DNA of 64,000 bases from Labilithrix sp. (lineage in GTDB: Bacteria; Myxococcota_A; Polyangia; Polyangiales; Polyangiaceae). Where the stretch lies: assembly GCA_019637155.1 (NCBI GenBank), contig JAHBWE010000013.1:1-64000 (forward strand), given 5' to 3'. Positions within the stretch are counted from its first letter, which is position 1, and each line of letters opens with the position of its first letter. Positions 43,882 through 54,000 of the stretch are shown here, piece by piece. The position numbers were made by a program, and so were the translations under genes. Below the pieces are notes generated by a model. It ran no database searches. It had not been told where the DNA came from and saw only the letters and a list, made by a program, of their open reading frames with translations.

Positions 43882-44240
43882 AGACGACGCTCCGCTTGCT
43901 CGCCGCCGCGCTCGCGCTCTCCGGCTGCACGATCAGCACGATCGACGCGCCCGTCACCGTGACGACCAAGCCGCTGCCGGAGGCGGCGCGCCCGGCCGTC
44001 GCCGCGGAAGGCAAAGAGGTCACCGGCGAGAGCTGCTCGCGCTCGATCCTCTTCATCATCCCGATCGGCGTCGCGACCGTGAACAGCGCGGTCGAGGACG
44101 CCCTCGCGCAAGCCCCCGGCACCGACACGCTCCTCCGCTACGAAGAGCGCCAGACCTACGTGAGCGCGCTCGTCTACCACGAGTTCTGCACGCAGGTGCA
44201 CGGCTACGCGGTGTCGTCGCAGCGGCTCGCGCAGCCGTAG
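43878..44240 (+). CDS. Small lipoprotein, TRL-like, copy 2
   Basis: 120 residues from GTG 43878. The leader ends in LSGC with lipidated Cys17. The mature part has SCSRSILFIIPIG, TVNSAVEDALAQAPG and ALVYHEFCTQVHGYAV, lining up with the previous protein at the same spacing; the two are diverged tandem paralogues. Start is set by the GTGA overlap with the previous stop. The frame continues further upstream but lies antisense-like within the previous gene. Envelope function unknown. Ends 13 bp from the convergent deacetylase gene. Confidence 0.7.
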   Translation: MKTTLRLLAAALALSGCTISTIDAPVTVTTKPLPEAARPAVAAEGKEVTGESCSRSILFIIPIGVATVNSAVEDALAQAPGTDTLLRYEERQTYVSALVYHEFCTQVHGYAVSSQRLAQP

Positions 44241-44253
44241 CCGCGAGCGCGCG

Positions 44254-45450
44254 TCAGGCGCGGCGGCGGCGGAGGGAGAGCGCGAGGCCGAGCGCGAGCG
44301 CGGCCGCGAGCCAGCCGCCGCGCGAGCCGCTCGAGGCGGGGGAGGCGTTGCAGCCTTCGTCCGCCGGCGCGGCCTCGTTCGGCGTCTGCCGGATGCCGCC
44401 GTTGCTCGTGTCGCCCGACGTCGACGACGTGTTGCTGCTGCCGCCGTTGCTGCTGTCGCCCGACGTCGACGACGCGTTGCCGCTCGCGCACTTGCCGTCC
44501 GTCGCCGCCTTGCCGTCGGGGCACGTGATGCAGTCGCTCGCGCCTGGGCCCTTGCACTCGGAGCCGCACGACGCGTCGCACTTCGGTAGCACGTTCGCGA
44601 GCGAAGGCACGTCGCCCAGCGTCTTGAACGTGAAGCCCTCCGCCTCGAGCTTCGGCACGATGTATTTCACCATGTCGACGGTATTGCCGGTACCGCTGGT
44701 TTCGTTGTGATTGCCGGTGTTGCCGACTGCGTCGTGGAAGAGGACGATGCCGTTCTTCAGCGCCAGGATCTCCTTGATGTAGAGATCGCCGCACGCCTTC
44801 GTCGTCATGTTCTTCTGCCAGCACTCCCAGTCCGCGGCGCGGTTGGTGTCGGTCGGGCCGCCGCCGGCCGTCCAGTACACGGGACCCGCGTACTTGTTCA
44901 TCGGCGAGTCCTTCACCGCGTTGAACGCGGCGTCGTTCCACGCGCCGTAGGGGGCGCGGAAGAAGAGGCGGTTGTAGACGGTGTACTTCGCGATCGAGGT
45001 GTCCGTCTCCTCGATGTCCTTCGTGATCTCGGCGCCGATGCTCGGCATCGCGCGGTGGGTCGTGGAGTGGTTCGCGACCCAGTGCCCCGTCGCGCGGATC
45101 TTCTCGAGCGACTTCTCCGCGTCCGCGACGGGCTGCGAGCAGCTGTGGTTCTCGAGCGTCGTCGCCTTGATGCACGCGCCGTTGACGAAGAACGTCGCGA
45201 CGATCGGCTTCGGCCGCTTCGAGAGCCACTCCGCGAGCTCGCCGGTGACGTCGAGCGGTCCGGGCCCGTCGTCGAAGGTGAGGACGATCTCCTTCTCCTT
45301 CAGATCGGCGCCCGTGATCGCCTCCGGCTCCGCGATGAGCGGCTGCGCCGCGCTCCCGATCGTCTCCTCGCGCTCGCTCCCGCGGAGGTCATGACCGCAG
45401 GCCGCGATCGCAAACAGGAAAAGCCCCACGCCGACACCGAAGCGCTTCAT
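44254..45450 (-). CDS. Polysaccharide deacetylase lipoprotein with MYXO-CTERM-like tail
   Basis: 398 residues. N-terminal leader ends in AIAAC with lipidated Cys18. NodB domain about 45-285: EIVLTFDDGPGPLD (motif 1), HWVANHSTTHRAM (motif 2 with metal-type histidines), FRAPYGAWND (motif 3). Then a Cys-rich piece (KCDASCGSECKGPGASDCIT), a Ser/Thr/Gly-rich repeat region with SSTSGD twice, and a C-terminus made of Cys, a hydrophobic helix (GGWLAAALALGLALSL) and RRRR. That tail fits the MYXO-CTERM sorting signal of myxosortase substrates. Having both a lipobox and a C-terminal sorting signal is odd. Expected to deacetylate peptidoglycan or exported polysaccharide at the surface. Confidence 0.88.
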   Translation of the reverse strand: MKRFGVGVGLFLFAIAACGHDLRGSEREETIGSAAQPLIAEPEAITGADLKEKEIVLTFDDGPGPLDVTGELAEWLSKRPKPIVATFFVNGACIKATTLENHSCSQPVADAEKSLEKIRATGHWVANHSTTHRAMPSIGAEITKDIEETDTSIAKYTVYNRLFFRAPYGAWNDAAFNAVKDSPMNKYAGPVYWTAGGGPTDTNRAADWECWQKNMTTKACGDLYIKEILALKNGIVLFHDAVGNTGNHNETSGTGNTVDMVKYIVPKLEAEGFTFKTLGDVPSLANVLPKCDASCGSECKGPGASDCITCPDGKAATDGKCASGNASSTSGDSSNGGSSNTSSTSGDTSNGGIRQTPNEAAPADEGCNASPASSGSRGGWLAAALALGLALSLRRRRA

Positions 45451-45457
45451 GCGCTCG

Positions 45458-45463
45458 AGGATA
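45458..45463 (-). promoter_or_regulatory. -10-like element of the deacetylase gene
   Basis: TATCCT on the minus strand, preceded by GC, 7 nt before the ATG at 45450. Confidence 0.45.
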
Positions 45464-45523
45464 GCGAGACCGCGCGCGAAAAGCTGCAGAAGCCGTCACG
45501 CTTCGCGCAGGTGACGATGTGCG

Positions 45524-48500
45524 TCAGCGGTCGACGCCGAGCTGGGCGCGCGCTTCGGAGTAGGCGTCGGTGACGCTGAAGGTCATGAGGTCGCGCGCCT
45601 CGACGTGGCGCGCGATCCACGCCGCGCGCTCCTCCGGCGCGGTGGGGGCGCCCTCCTGGCCCAGCGTCCACGCGATCCCCTCCAGCGCGCCGTTCGGATC
45701 GCCGATCGCGAGGAGCGCGGCGCGGTTCGCCCACGACGAGCCCGCCGTCGCGAGCGCCTGCCACTGCGCGCCGACCATGCCCGCCGCCTCGAGCGCGATG
45801 ACGCCGACGGTGGGATCGACGTTGCGCGGCAGCGCGGCGCCGATGCGGCGCGCCAGCTCGGCGTGGCGCTTCGGGTCGAGCCCCTGCGGCACGTAGGTGG
45901 GGTTGAACGCGGTGAAGAGGGCCGCGACGAGGACCGGGATGTCCTGCTCGTTCGCGCGCACGAGCGCGGACGCGTGGCTCAGGATCATCTTGAGCGCGCG
46001 GACGACGACGAACATGCGCGCCGCCTCGTTCCGCGCGCGCGCGAGCGGCTCGCCGACGAGGAGCGTCGGCGGGTTCGTCGCGAGCGGGACCGCGACCTTG
46101 CCGAGGTTCGGCGAGACCAGAATTTGCAAAGCGCCGAGGCCGACCACGGTCGCGACCGAGCCGACGGTGGCGCCGATCGGCGTGCCCGGCTGGAGCGGGG
46201 CGGCCTTGAGCGCCTTCAGGTCCACCGCCGCGACCGCGTCGACCGCGCTCCCGGCGCGCTGGAAGAGCACGCGCAGCGCGGGGCTCATGAGCTCCGGCGC
46301 GAGGAGGTCGTCGAGGCGCGGATCGACCGCGCGCGCCTCCGCGCCGAGGAGCTCGGAGGGGTTGCCCTCCACCGCGGCGAGGGTGGCGGCGACGACCTTC
46401 GCCGCGTCGCGCTTGCCGCGGAGCTCGAAGGCGGCGTGGAGCACCTGGAAGAGGGACGGGACGAAGCGGCCCTGGGCGAAGGAGCGGCGCGCGTCGCCGG
46501 CGGCGCGGTCGAGCAGGATCTGCATCGCCGGCATCTGCCGCTGCCGCGCGTAGAACTCCGCCATCGCGCGGAGGGCGACGACGGAGGTCGGGAACTCCTT
46601 GCGCGCGGAGTCGAGGACCTGCTCGCTCTTGCGCGGATCGCGCCCGACCTGCTCGTGGATCTTCGCGAGCTCCACCAGCGCCGCGAGCCGCGCGTCGGGG
46701 TCGGTCGCGGCGGAGATGATCTCCTGTTGTGCCTCGACCGCCTTCGTCACGTCGCCCATCCGCTTGTAGACGTCGACGAGCTTCGCGATCACTCCCTGGT
46801 CGTCGGGCGCGCGCTTGCGCACCTCCTTGTACGCGACCTCCGCGCGCGAGAGGTTCGGCGCGTGCACGGCGTAGATCTCGCCGAGGCGCTCGTAGATCTG
46901 GCGCTGCTCGTCGGCGTCGGGCAAGAGCCGCGCGAGCCGCACGTACGCGGACTCGGCCGCGGCCCAGTCGCCCTCGCGGCCGGCGACCTCCGCCATCGCC
47001 GAGAGGGCGGTCGTGTGATCGGGCCGCTTCTCGAGCGCGCTCTCGAGCGCCGACTTCGCCTTGCCGAGCTCGCCCATCTCCGCGAACGCGCGCGCGAGCT
47101 CGACCTCGAGCGCGACCCGCTCGTCGTCGTCGTTCGCGCCCTCGAGGCGGCGCTCGAGGAGGTGCGCGAGCTCGGCGTCGAGCCGGCGCTCGGCGTAGAG
47201 CGCGGTGAGGCGCGGGAAGACGTCGGCGTAGGTGGGATCGATCTCCGCCGCCGCCTCGAGCGCGCTCATCGCGCGCTCCGCGTCCTTCACCTCGTCGCCC
47301 CACAGCTTCGCCGCGTCGTGCCAGGCGAGGAGCTGGTGCTCGCGGACCACGCTCGTGCGCGCGAGGCTCTCGCACGCCTCCGCCGCTTCGCGCGGCTCGC
47401 CCGCCGTCGCGCGGACCTCGGCGAGGAAGCCCCACGTCACGACGTCGCCGGGGTCCTCCGACGCGGCCTGCTCGAGGTAATTGCGTGCATCTTGCACGCG
47501 ACCGAGCCGCGCCGCCGCCTCGCTCGCGCGGAGGAGGAGGGTGCCGCGCTCGGCCGGACGCTGCGTGCGCTCGAGGAGCGCGTTCGTCGTCATCAGGAGG
47601 GCGTCGTGGTCCTGGCGGAGGCGCGCGTGCGCGTTGAGCGCGCGGAGCGACCAGAGCGAGGCCTCCGGCTGCGTCGCGGCGAGGCGCGCCATGTCGTGCG
47701 TCTTCTCCCACGGCGTCGGCTCGCCGTAGGCGGTGGGCTGGCCCGCGCCTTCGCGGGCGCGGAGCCGCGCGCAGTGCTGCGCGTGGCCGGTGACCTCGCC
47801 GCCGGCGGTGCCGTCGAGCGCGAGCGCGATCTGCTCGAAGACGGGCGCGAGCTCGTCGTCGCGGCCCTCCGTCATCAGCGTCTGCTCGACCCAGCGGAGG
47901 CTCGGGAGGTGACGCGGCGACGTCTCGAGGATCGACTGGTGCCAGAGCAGCGCCGCGGCGGCGTCCTTCTTCGCGAACGCGTCGAGGTCGGCGAGGCGCT
48001 CGAACGCCTCGCGCCGGACGTCCTCGCTCTCGGACGTCTTCGTGACCTCGATGAGCTCCTCGGTCTGCCGCGTCGTGTCGCCGGTCTCGAGCTCCGCGCG
48101 CTCGAGGAGCGGTCCGCCGAGACCGCGGTCTCCGGCCTCGATCGCGTTCTTCGCCGCCGTCCGCATCTCCTCGAACTTGCCGGCGCGCCCGTGCTCGCGC
48201 GCGGCCTCGACCCAGAGCTGCGCGGCCGCGGCCGGGGTCGCCGCCGCCTTCGCCGCGCGGCGCTCGCGCCAGGCGCCGCGGTCGTCGAGCTCCTCGATCG
48301 CGAGGCGCTCGTGGAGCTCGCGCAACGCGACGTCGTCGGGGCGATCGCGCTGCGCCTCCTCGAGGCGGCGGCTCGCGATCTCGGGATCGCGATCGGCGAC
48401 GAGGAGCGCCTCGCGCACGGCGTCGAGCGCGTTCTCGAACGGATCGGTCGCGATCGCGCGGCGCTCCTGGATCCAGCGGAGGACCTCGTCGAGGTCGCCC

Positions 48501-51013
48501 TTCCGCCGCGCGACGCGCTCCGCGAGGAACGCGCCGATGCCGAGCTGCGGCGCGGCGCGGTGCACGCGCTCGAGCAACGGCGCGCGCGCGTCGTCGGCGA
48601 CCGCTCCGCGCGCGAGCGCCTCGAGGCGGAGGACGGCCGGTCCGAGCCCGTCGGGCTGATCGTCCGCGATGCGGAGCAGCTCGGCGCCGAGGTCGACCTC
48701 CGGATCCAGCTCCGCCGCGATGCGGACGACGCCCTCGCCGGGCCGCTCGCCCTTCGCCGCCGCTCGCCACGCGGCGCGCGCGCGATCGCGATCGCCGGCG
48801 CGCTCCGCGACGATCGCGGCGGCGATCCCGCTCGCGTCGCTCCCGAGCTCGGAGAGCGTCTCCGAGACCTCGCTCCAGCGCTTGCCGTGCACCGCCGACT
48901 CGAGCATCACACCCGTCGCCGACGCGTTCGGCGTCGCGATCGACTCGAGCGCCTCGTCGATGCCGAGGTCGGGCTCCTTCGCCGCGAGGAGGCGGCCGAG
49001 CGCGGCGAGCGCGCGCGTCTCCTGCTTGCCGGACACGCGCCGCGAGCGCCCGATCGCCTCGCGTCCGGTGTCCTCCGTGAGCATCGGCGCGAGCGCGGTG
49101 ACCGCGTCGGCGAGCGCCGTGAGCGAGGGCTCGGCGGCGAGCTTCGCGACCGTGTCCACGTCGACCTTCGGCTCGCTCTTCGACGCCGCGAGGAGCGCCA
49201 CCGTCGCGTGCTCCGCGGGCGAGAACGCCTCCGCGGTCCCGCCGAGCGCCGCCGTCACGAGCTCCGGATCGCCGAGCTCGATCCCGCGCGCCGCGAGCTG
49301 CCGCCGCGCGCGCGGATCGTCGTCGGCCGCGAGCGTCTTGAGCGAGCGCGCCGCCGCGCGCCGCGCCGCGATGTGCACCGAGCCGATCGCGGCCGAGAGC
49401 CAGAGCGCGCCGTGCGCGAGCTCGGGGATCGCCGCGATCTCGCCGATCGCCGCCGCCGCGCCGACGACGTCGCCGTCGGTGAGCGCGTTCCGCGCGGTGC
49501 GGAGGCCGTCGTTGATCGGCAGCTCCTCGACCTCCGCTCCGGGGCGCACGACGCCGCGGAGGCGCAGCGCGGTCGCGACCGCCTTGTCGAACGCGACGAG
49601 CTCCGAGTTGTCGGCGAGGTTCAGCGCGCCCGAGGCGTGGCTCTCCTGCGCGAGCGCGATCGCGGCCCGCGCGACGGGGGCGCGCGGATCGGCGGGCTCG
49701 AGCTTGCACGCGCTGTCCCAGCGCTCGATCGCGGCGTCGCCGTCGCCGTTCGCGCGGAGTATGTCCGCCGCGAGCAGCGTCGCGTGCGCGCGCGAGGCGG
49801 AGGTGGGCGACTCGCTCGCCTCGGCGTCGAGCGCGTCGACGAGGAGGTCCGGATCGCGCGGGAGGAGCTGGCGCGCCTGGCGGCTCGCGAGCGGGAGGTT
49901 CGGCGCGACCGCCTTCGCCTCGTTCGCGTAGGCGAGCGCGCGCTCGCGATCGCCCGCGATCGCGGCGAGCTCGCTCACGGCGAGGAGCGCGCGGCCGCGC
50001 GCGGCGTCGTCTTCGAGCGAGCGCGCCTCCTCCTCGAGCCAGAGGATCCGCGCGTTCCACTTGTCGAGGCGCGCGGCGTCGAGCCAAGGCGACGACGAGC
50101 CGACGATCGGCGCGTCGGGCGTGGTCTCCGGCGCGAGCGGCGCGAGCGACGTCCGGACGAGCGTCGCGCCCTCGGACTCCGGCTCGATCCGGAACGACGG
50201 GCTCTCGCCGGTGTCGCCGTGGTCCACCGCCGCGGGGCCGGCGAGCAGCGTCGGCGCGGCGACCTCGGTCTCCGCGCGCGGGAGCGCGCGCATCGCGGGC
50301 AGCTCGTTCGTGTCGTCGTCGGGCACGTCGTCGAGCGCGATCGTCGCGTCTTCGTCGGGCTCCGGGATCGGCAGCGGCGCCGCCTCCGCCACCGGCGGCG
50401 GCGCGGCGGGGGGAGCCGCCGACGGGCGGATGAGCGTCTCGTCGCTGTCGTCGAGGAAGGGGCCGAGCTCGGTCGACGCCGCGGGCGGCACGTCGAGGCG
50501 CGGGCTCGACGCCTGGCGCGAGAAGAGCTGCTCGAGGCCACCGCGCGCCGAGGACGGCGGAGACGGAGGAGGCGGCGGCGTCGCGATCGCATCCGGCGTC
50601 GACGTCCCCGGCACGTCGACTGGCACGTCGACGCTCTCGGACGGGGCTCCGACGGGAGCGGGGTCCCGGCGCTGAAAGAGCAGCGTCTCGTCCTCGCCCT
50701 CCGGCGGGAGCGGGAGATCGGGCGGCAGCGAGCCGGTCTCGTGCCGCGGCCGCGTCGCGGGCTCGGCGCCGAACGCGACGGGCCGCACGCTCTTCGGCGG
50801 AGGCGGCAGGCTCTTCGGCGCGCTCTGCGGCGGCGGCGGGATGCTCTTCGGCGGCGGCGGGATCGCCGCGTCGGGCGCCACTTCGGCCGAGGTCGACTCC
50901 ACCGCCGGCGCGATCGAGGGCGTGAACGAGTTCTTCTCCCAGTCGTCGAGCGCGCTGTCCCAGTCGTCGTCGCCGAGCCCGCCGAGCACGTCCTTGGGGT
51001 CTTCGCCGCTCAT
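45524..51013 (-). CDS. Giant TPR protein 2 (1829 residues)
   Basis: Cytoplasmic, no signal peptide. N-terminus 1-~310 is acidic and Pro-rich, beginning MSGEDPKDVLGGLGDDDWDS and containing several PPPPPKS-type runs. From ~330 on it is almost all helical TPR-like repeats (for example KAKSALESALEKRPDHTTAL, RAEVAYKEVRKRAPDDQGVI). The last ~280 residues form a non-TPR domain with PTLLVGEPLARARNEAARMF, similar in layout to the end of the neighbouring protein. The ATG at 51013 overlaps the TGA of the first giant gene (ATGA), which fixes the start although the frame stays open for 3.4 kb further upstream. Probably a scaffold for a large complex; function unknown. Confidence 0.82.
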   Translation of the reverse strand: MSGEDPKDVLGGLGDDDWDSALDDWEKNSFTPSIAPAVESTSAEVAPDAAIPPPPKSIPPPPQSAPKSLPPPPKSVRPVAFGAEPATRPRHETGSLPPDLPLPPEGEDETLLFQRRDPAPVGAPSESVDVPVDVPGTSTPDAIATPPPPPSPPSSARGGLEQLFSRQASSPRLDVPPAASTELGPFLDDSDETLIRPSAAPPAAPPPVAEAAPLPIPEPDEDATIALDDVPDDDTNELPAMRALPRAETEVAAPTLLAGPAAVDHGDTGESPSFRIEPESEGATLVRTSLAPLAPETTPDAPIVGSSSPWLDAARLDKWNARILWLEEEARSLEDDAARGRALLAVSELAAIAGDRERALAYANEAKAVAPNLPLASRQARQLLPRDPDLLVDALDAEASESPTSASRAHATLLAADILRANGDGDAAIERWDSACKLEPADPRAPVARAAIALAQESHASGALNLADNSELVAFDKAVATALRLRGVVRPGAEVEELPINDGLRTARNALTDGDVVGAAAAIGEIAAIPELAHGALWLSAAIGSVHIAARRAAARSLKTLAADDDPRARRQLAARGIELGDPELVTAALGGTAEAFSPAEHATVALLAASKSEPKVDVDTVAKLAAEPSLTALADAVTALAPMLTEDTGREAIGRSRRVSGKQETRALAALGRLLAAKEPDLGIDEALESIATPNASATGVMLESAVHGKRWSEVSETLSELGSDASGIAAAIVAERAGDRDRARAAWRAAAKGERPGEGVVRIAAELDPEVDLGAELLRIADDQPDGLGPAVLRLEALARGAVADDARAPLLERVHRAAPQLGIGAFLAERVARRKGDLDEVLRWIQERRAIATDPFENALDAVREALLVADRDPEIASRRLEEAQRDRPDDVALRELHERLAIEELDDRGAWRERRAAKAAATPAAAAQLWVEAAREHGRAGKFEEMRTAAKNAIEAGDRGLGGPLLERAELETGDTTRQTEELIEVTKTSESEDVRREAFERLADLDAFAKKDAAAALLWHQSILETSPRHLPSLRWVEQTLMTEGRDDELAPVFEQIALALDGTAGGEVTGHAQHCARLRAREGAGQPTAYGEPTPWEKTHDMARLAATQPEASLWSLRALNAHARLRQDHDALLMTTNALLERTQRPAERGTLLLRASEAAARLGRVQDARNYLEQAASEDPGDVVTWGFLAEVRATAGEPREAAEACESLARTSVVREHQLLAWHDAAKLWGDEVKDAERAMSALEAAAEIDPTYADVFPRLTALYAERRLDAELAHLLERRLEGANDDDERVALEVELARAFAEMGELGKAKSALESALEKRPDHTTALSAMAEVAGREGDWAAAESAYVRLARLLPDADEQRQIYERLGEIYAVHAPNLSRAEVAYKEVRKRAPDDQGVIAKLVDVYKRMGDVTKAVEAQQEIISAATDPDARLAALVELAKIHEQVGRDPRKSEQVLDSARKEFPTSVVALRAMAEFYARQRQMPAMQILLDRAAGDARRSFAQGRFVPSLFQVLHAAFELRGKRDAAKVVAATLAAVEGNPSELLGAEARAVDPRLDDLLAPELMSPALRVLFQRAGSAVDAVAAVDLKALKAAPLQPGTPIGATVGSVATVVGLGALQILVSPNLGKVAVPLATNPPTLLVGEPLARARNEAARMFVVVRALKMILSHASALVRANEQDIPVLVAALFTAFNPTYVPQGLDPKRHAELARRIGAALPRNVDPTVGVIALEAAGMVGAQWQALATAGSSWANRAALLAIGDPNGALEGIAWTLGQEGAPTAPEERAAWIARHVEARDLMTFSVTDAYSEARAQLGVDR

Positions 51014-54000
51014 CCTTGCGCCTCCAGCCCGAGGGCGCGTCGCAGCTCGAAGTACGGGCGCGAGTGAATGAAGCGGAGGAGCTCGTGCGCGCGCGCGTCG
51101 TCGCGGACGAGCGCGGGGAGGCGATCGACGCCCTCGTTGAACAGGTCGACGAGGACGAGCACGATGTCGCCGGAGGCGAGCGTCGCCGAGCGCGCCTGCG
51201 AGCTCCGCGCGCGGGCCGCCCACTGCCGCGGATCCGCGCCGGAGGCCACGAACGAGCGGCAGATCGGCTCGATCTGGTTCCGCGTCCGCCGCGCGATCGC
51301 CTTGCCGATCGCGCGCTCGACGTCCGCCTGCATCGCGTACGGCGGACCGTCGTAGCGGACCTTCGTGATGTTGCACGCCGCGGTGACGATCGCGCCCACC
51401 GTCGCGTCGTCGCGCCAGCGCGTGATCGTGGTCCCGCGCGCGAGCCCCATCAGCTCGCGGGCGAGGCGCGCGCGCGTCGTGGTCGAGAGCGGCGCGCTCA
51501 CGGAAGGGCCGATCACGATCGCGGGAGGGTCTCCCGCGATCCCCTGCACCCCGCTCGCGTCCTTGCCGCCGATGTAGAGATCGAACTGGCTGATCCCGAA
51601 CGCGCCCGCCCACTGCGCGATCTCGGTGCGGAGCGAGAGGCCGGAGCGCGGATCGACGCGGTCCTTCTTCGTCACCCCGACCGACTCGCGCGAAGGCCCG
51701 AGCGCCTCGCCGATCGTGGGGCCGAGCGCGACGAACAGCTCCGAGATCGCGCCTTCGTCGCCGGGGGCGAGGACCTGGCGGATCATCGGCTCCGAGAGCG
51801 ACACCTGCGGGAGGCGCGGCTTGCGGCTCGAGTAGTTGGCGACGAGCTGCTCGCTCGAGCCGTCGGGCCCCGCGATCGCGATCGCGCTCGAGAGCGCGGC
51901 TTGCTCGAGCGCGTTGTCGCCGAGCGCGCGGGCGATGCGCGCGAGGCGCTTCTCGGAGTCGGCGACGGCGGGCTGGGTGTGGAGCGAGAGCAGGATCGCG
52001 TCGCGGCTCCGCTCGAGCAGCGCGCGCCGCTCGCGGACGCTCGCGTCGAGGCCGATGACGAGGTCGAGCGCCTCGGTGTCGGCCGGCGACTCCTCGAGGA
52101 TCTTCGCCGCGGCCTTGATCGCGCTCGCCGGCGTCATCAAGCGGTCGCGGTGGATCGCCATCGCGAGGCGCGCGGCCTCGACGCGGCCCTCCTTCTCCGG
52201 CCGCTCCATCATCAGCTCCTCGAGGATGCCGGTCGCCTTCGCCCACGCGCCAGTGCGGGCCGCGGAGCGCGCGAGGCGCTCGCGGACGGGGAGGGTGGTG
52301 AGCCCCGCGCGATGCAGCTCGACCAGCACCTCGAGCGCGTCCTCGTGGCGCGCGAGCTTGTTCTCGTAGAGGTCGACCGCGGCGACGCCGGCGGTGACGC
52401 GGTTCTTCGCCGGCGCGGCCTCGACCGTCGCGAGCTTCGCCAGCTTCTCTGCCGCCTCCGCGAACATGCCGCGCTTGATGAAGATCTCGCCCGTGAGCGC
52501 GAGCGCGCCGACGTGACTCTCGTCGAGGGTCGTGACGTGCTCGAGCGCGTCGAGCGCGGCGTCGGGATCGCCCTTCTCGCGGAGCGCGCGCGCTTGCTCC
52601 CAGTAGAGCTTCGCGATCTCCTGCGGGTCGTCCGTCACCGCGAGGCGCCGCTCGATGAGCTCGAGGAGCTTCTCGCTGTCCTTGCGATCGCGCACGCGGC
52701 GGAACAACCGATCGAACGCGATCGGGCGCGTCGGATCGCGGAGGAAGCTCGCGTCGAGCGCGGGCTCGACCTTCGCGTCGTACGCCGCGCCGAGATCGCT
52801 CCACGCGATCGCGGCCTGCTCCCAGAACGCGGCGCCGCGCCCGGGATCGAGGCAGCGCTTGCCGAGCTCCTCCGAGGCGCTCGCGTACGACTCCTTGTCG
52901 CCGAGCTCCTCCGCCGCCGCGCGGACGCCCTCCCACGCGTGCAGCTCGTCGGGGCGCACCGAGGTGACGGCGCGGAACACGTCGAGCGCGGCGGCGGGCT
53001 CGCCCGCGGCGAGGGCGGACCAGCCCGCGAGGCCCATCGCGTCGGTCTCGGTCTCGTCGCCGAGCGCGCCGTCGAGATCGGAGAGCGCGGCCGCGCGCCG
53101 GCGCGGATCGGAGCCCGGCGGCGAGAGCTCGAGGTTCGCGAGCAGCACCGCCGGCGACGAGCCCGCCACGAGCGCGTGGTGATCGTCCGGCGCGATCGCC
53201 CACGCGAGGAGCGCCGCGCTCGCGTGGAGCGCCTCCTTCGCCTCGTCGCTCGAGACCTCCGCGAGCGCGCGGCGCGCGGGGACCTCGCTCGCGAGCTCGC
53301 CGCTCGCCATCGCGGCGGCGAGCCACTCGATCGCCGCCGTCGCGCCGCCGCCGGCCTCGAGCCATCCCTGCGCGGCCGCGAGCGCGTCGCCCCCGCTCTC
53401 GCGCGCGATGCGGAGCCGCTCCGCCGCGGCGGCGGCCTTCGTCTTGTCGCTCGCGGCGGCGACGAGATCGAGCGCGGCGCCGACCGCCTCCGGATCGGTG
53501 CTCCCCTTCGGCCACGCGATCCACCCGAGCGCGGCGGCGAGCCGGATCGGCGCGTGCGTCTCGCCGAACGCGGCGGCGAGGGCGGTCCCGGCCTCGTCCG
53601 GATCGCCGAGGCACGCCTCGAGGCCGAAGCGCTCGAGCGCCGCGCCGCCGTCGCTCCCTGCGAGCTCGATCGCGCGGCGCCGCCCCTCCACCGTGTCGAT
53701 CTCGACGCCGCGCGCGGCCCACGCGAGCGGCGCCTTCGCCGCGTCGGGCTCGAGCGCGGCGGCGGACTCGAAGTGCTGCGCGGCGGCGGCGCGATCGCCG
53801 AGGCGCCACTTCTCGAGGCCGGCCTCGAGGTGGCGCGCGGCCGACGCCTCGGGGTCCTCCGCCGTCGCCTCCGCGGCCGCGGCCGCGACACGCGCAGCCG
53901 CGGCGCGATCGCCGGCGAGCCGGAAGATGTCGGCGAGGTAGGCGCCGACGAGCGGATCGGTCGCGTCGTCCTTCGCGAGGCTCTCGAGGTGCGCGATCGC

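Noticed and set aside
45605..51067. Plus-strand open frame of 1820 codons opposite the giant TPR 2 gene
   Set aside because: Its translation is a run of Arg/Glu/Leu without domain or start signal, the usual shadow of a GC-rich gene on the other strand.
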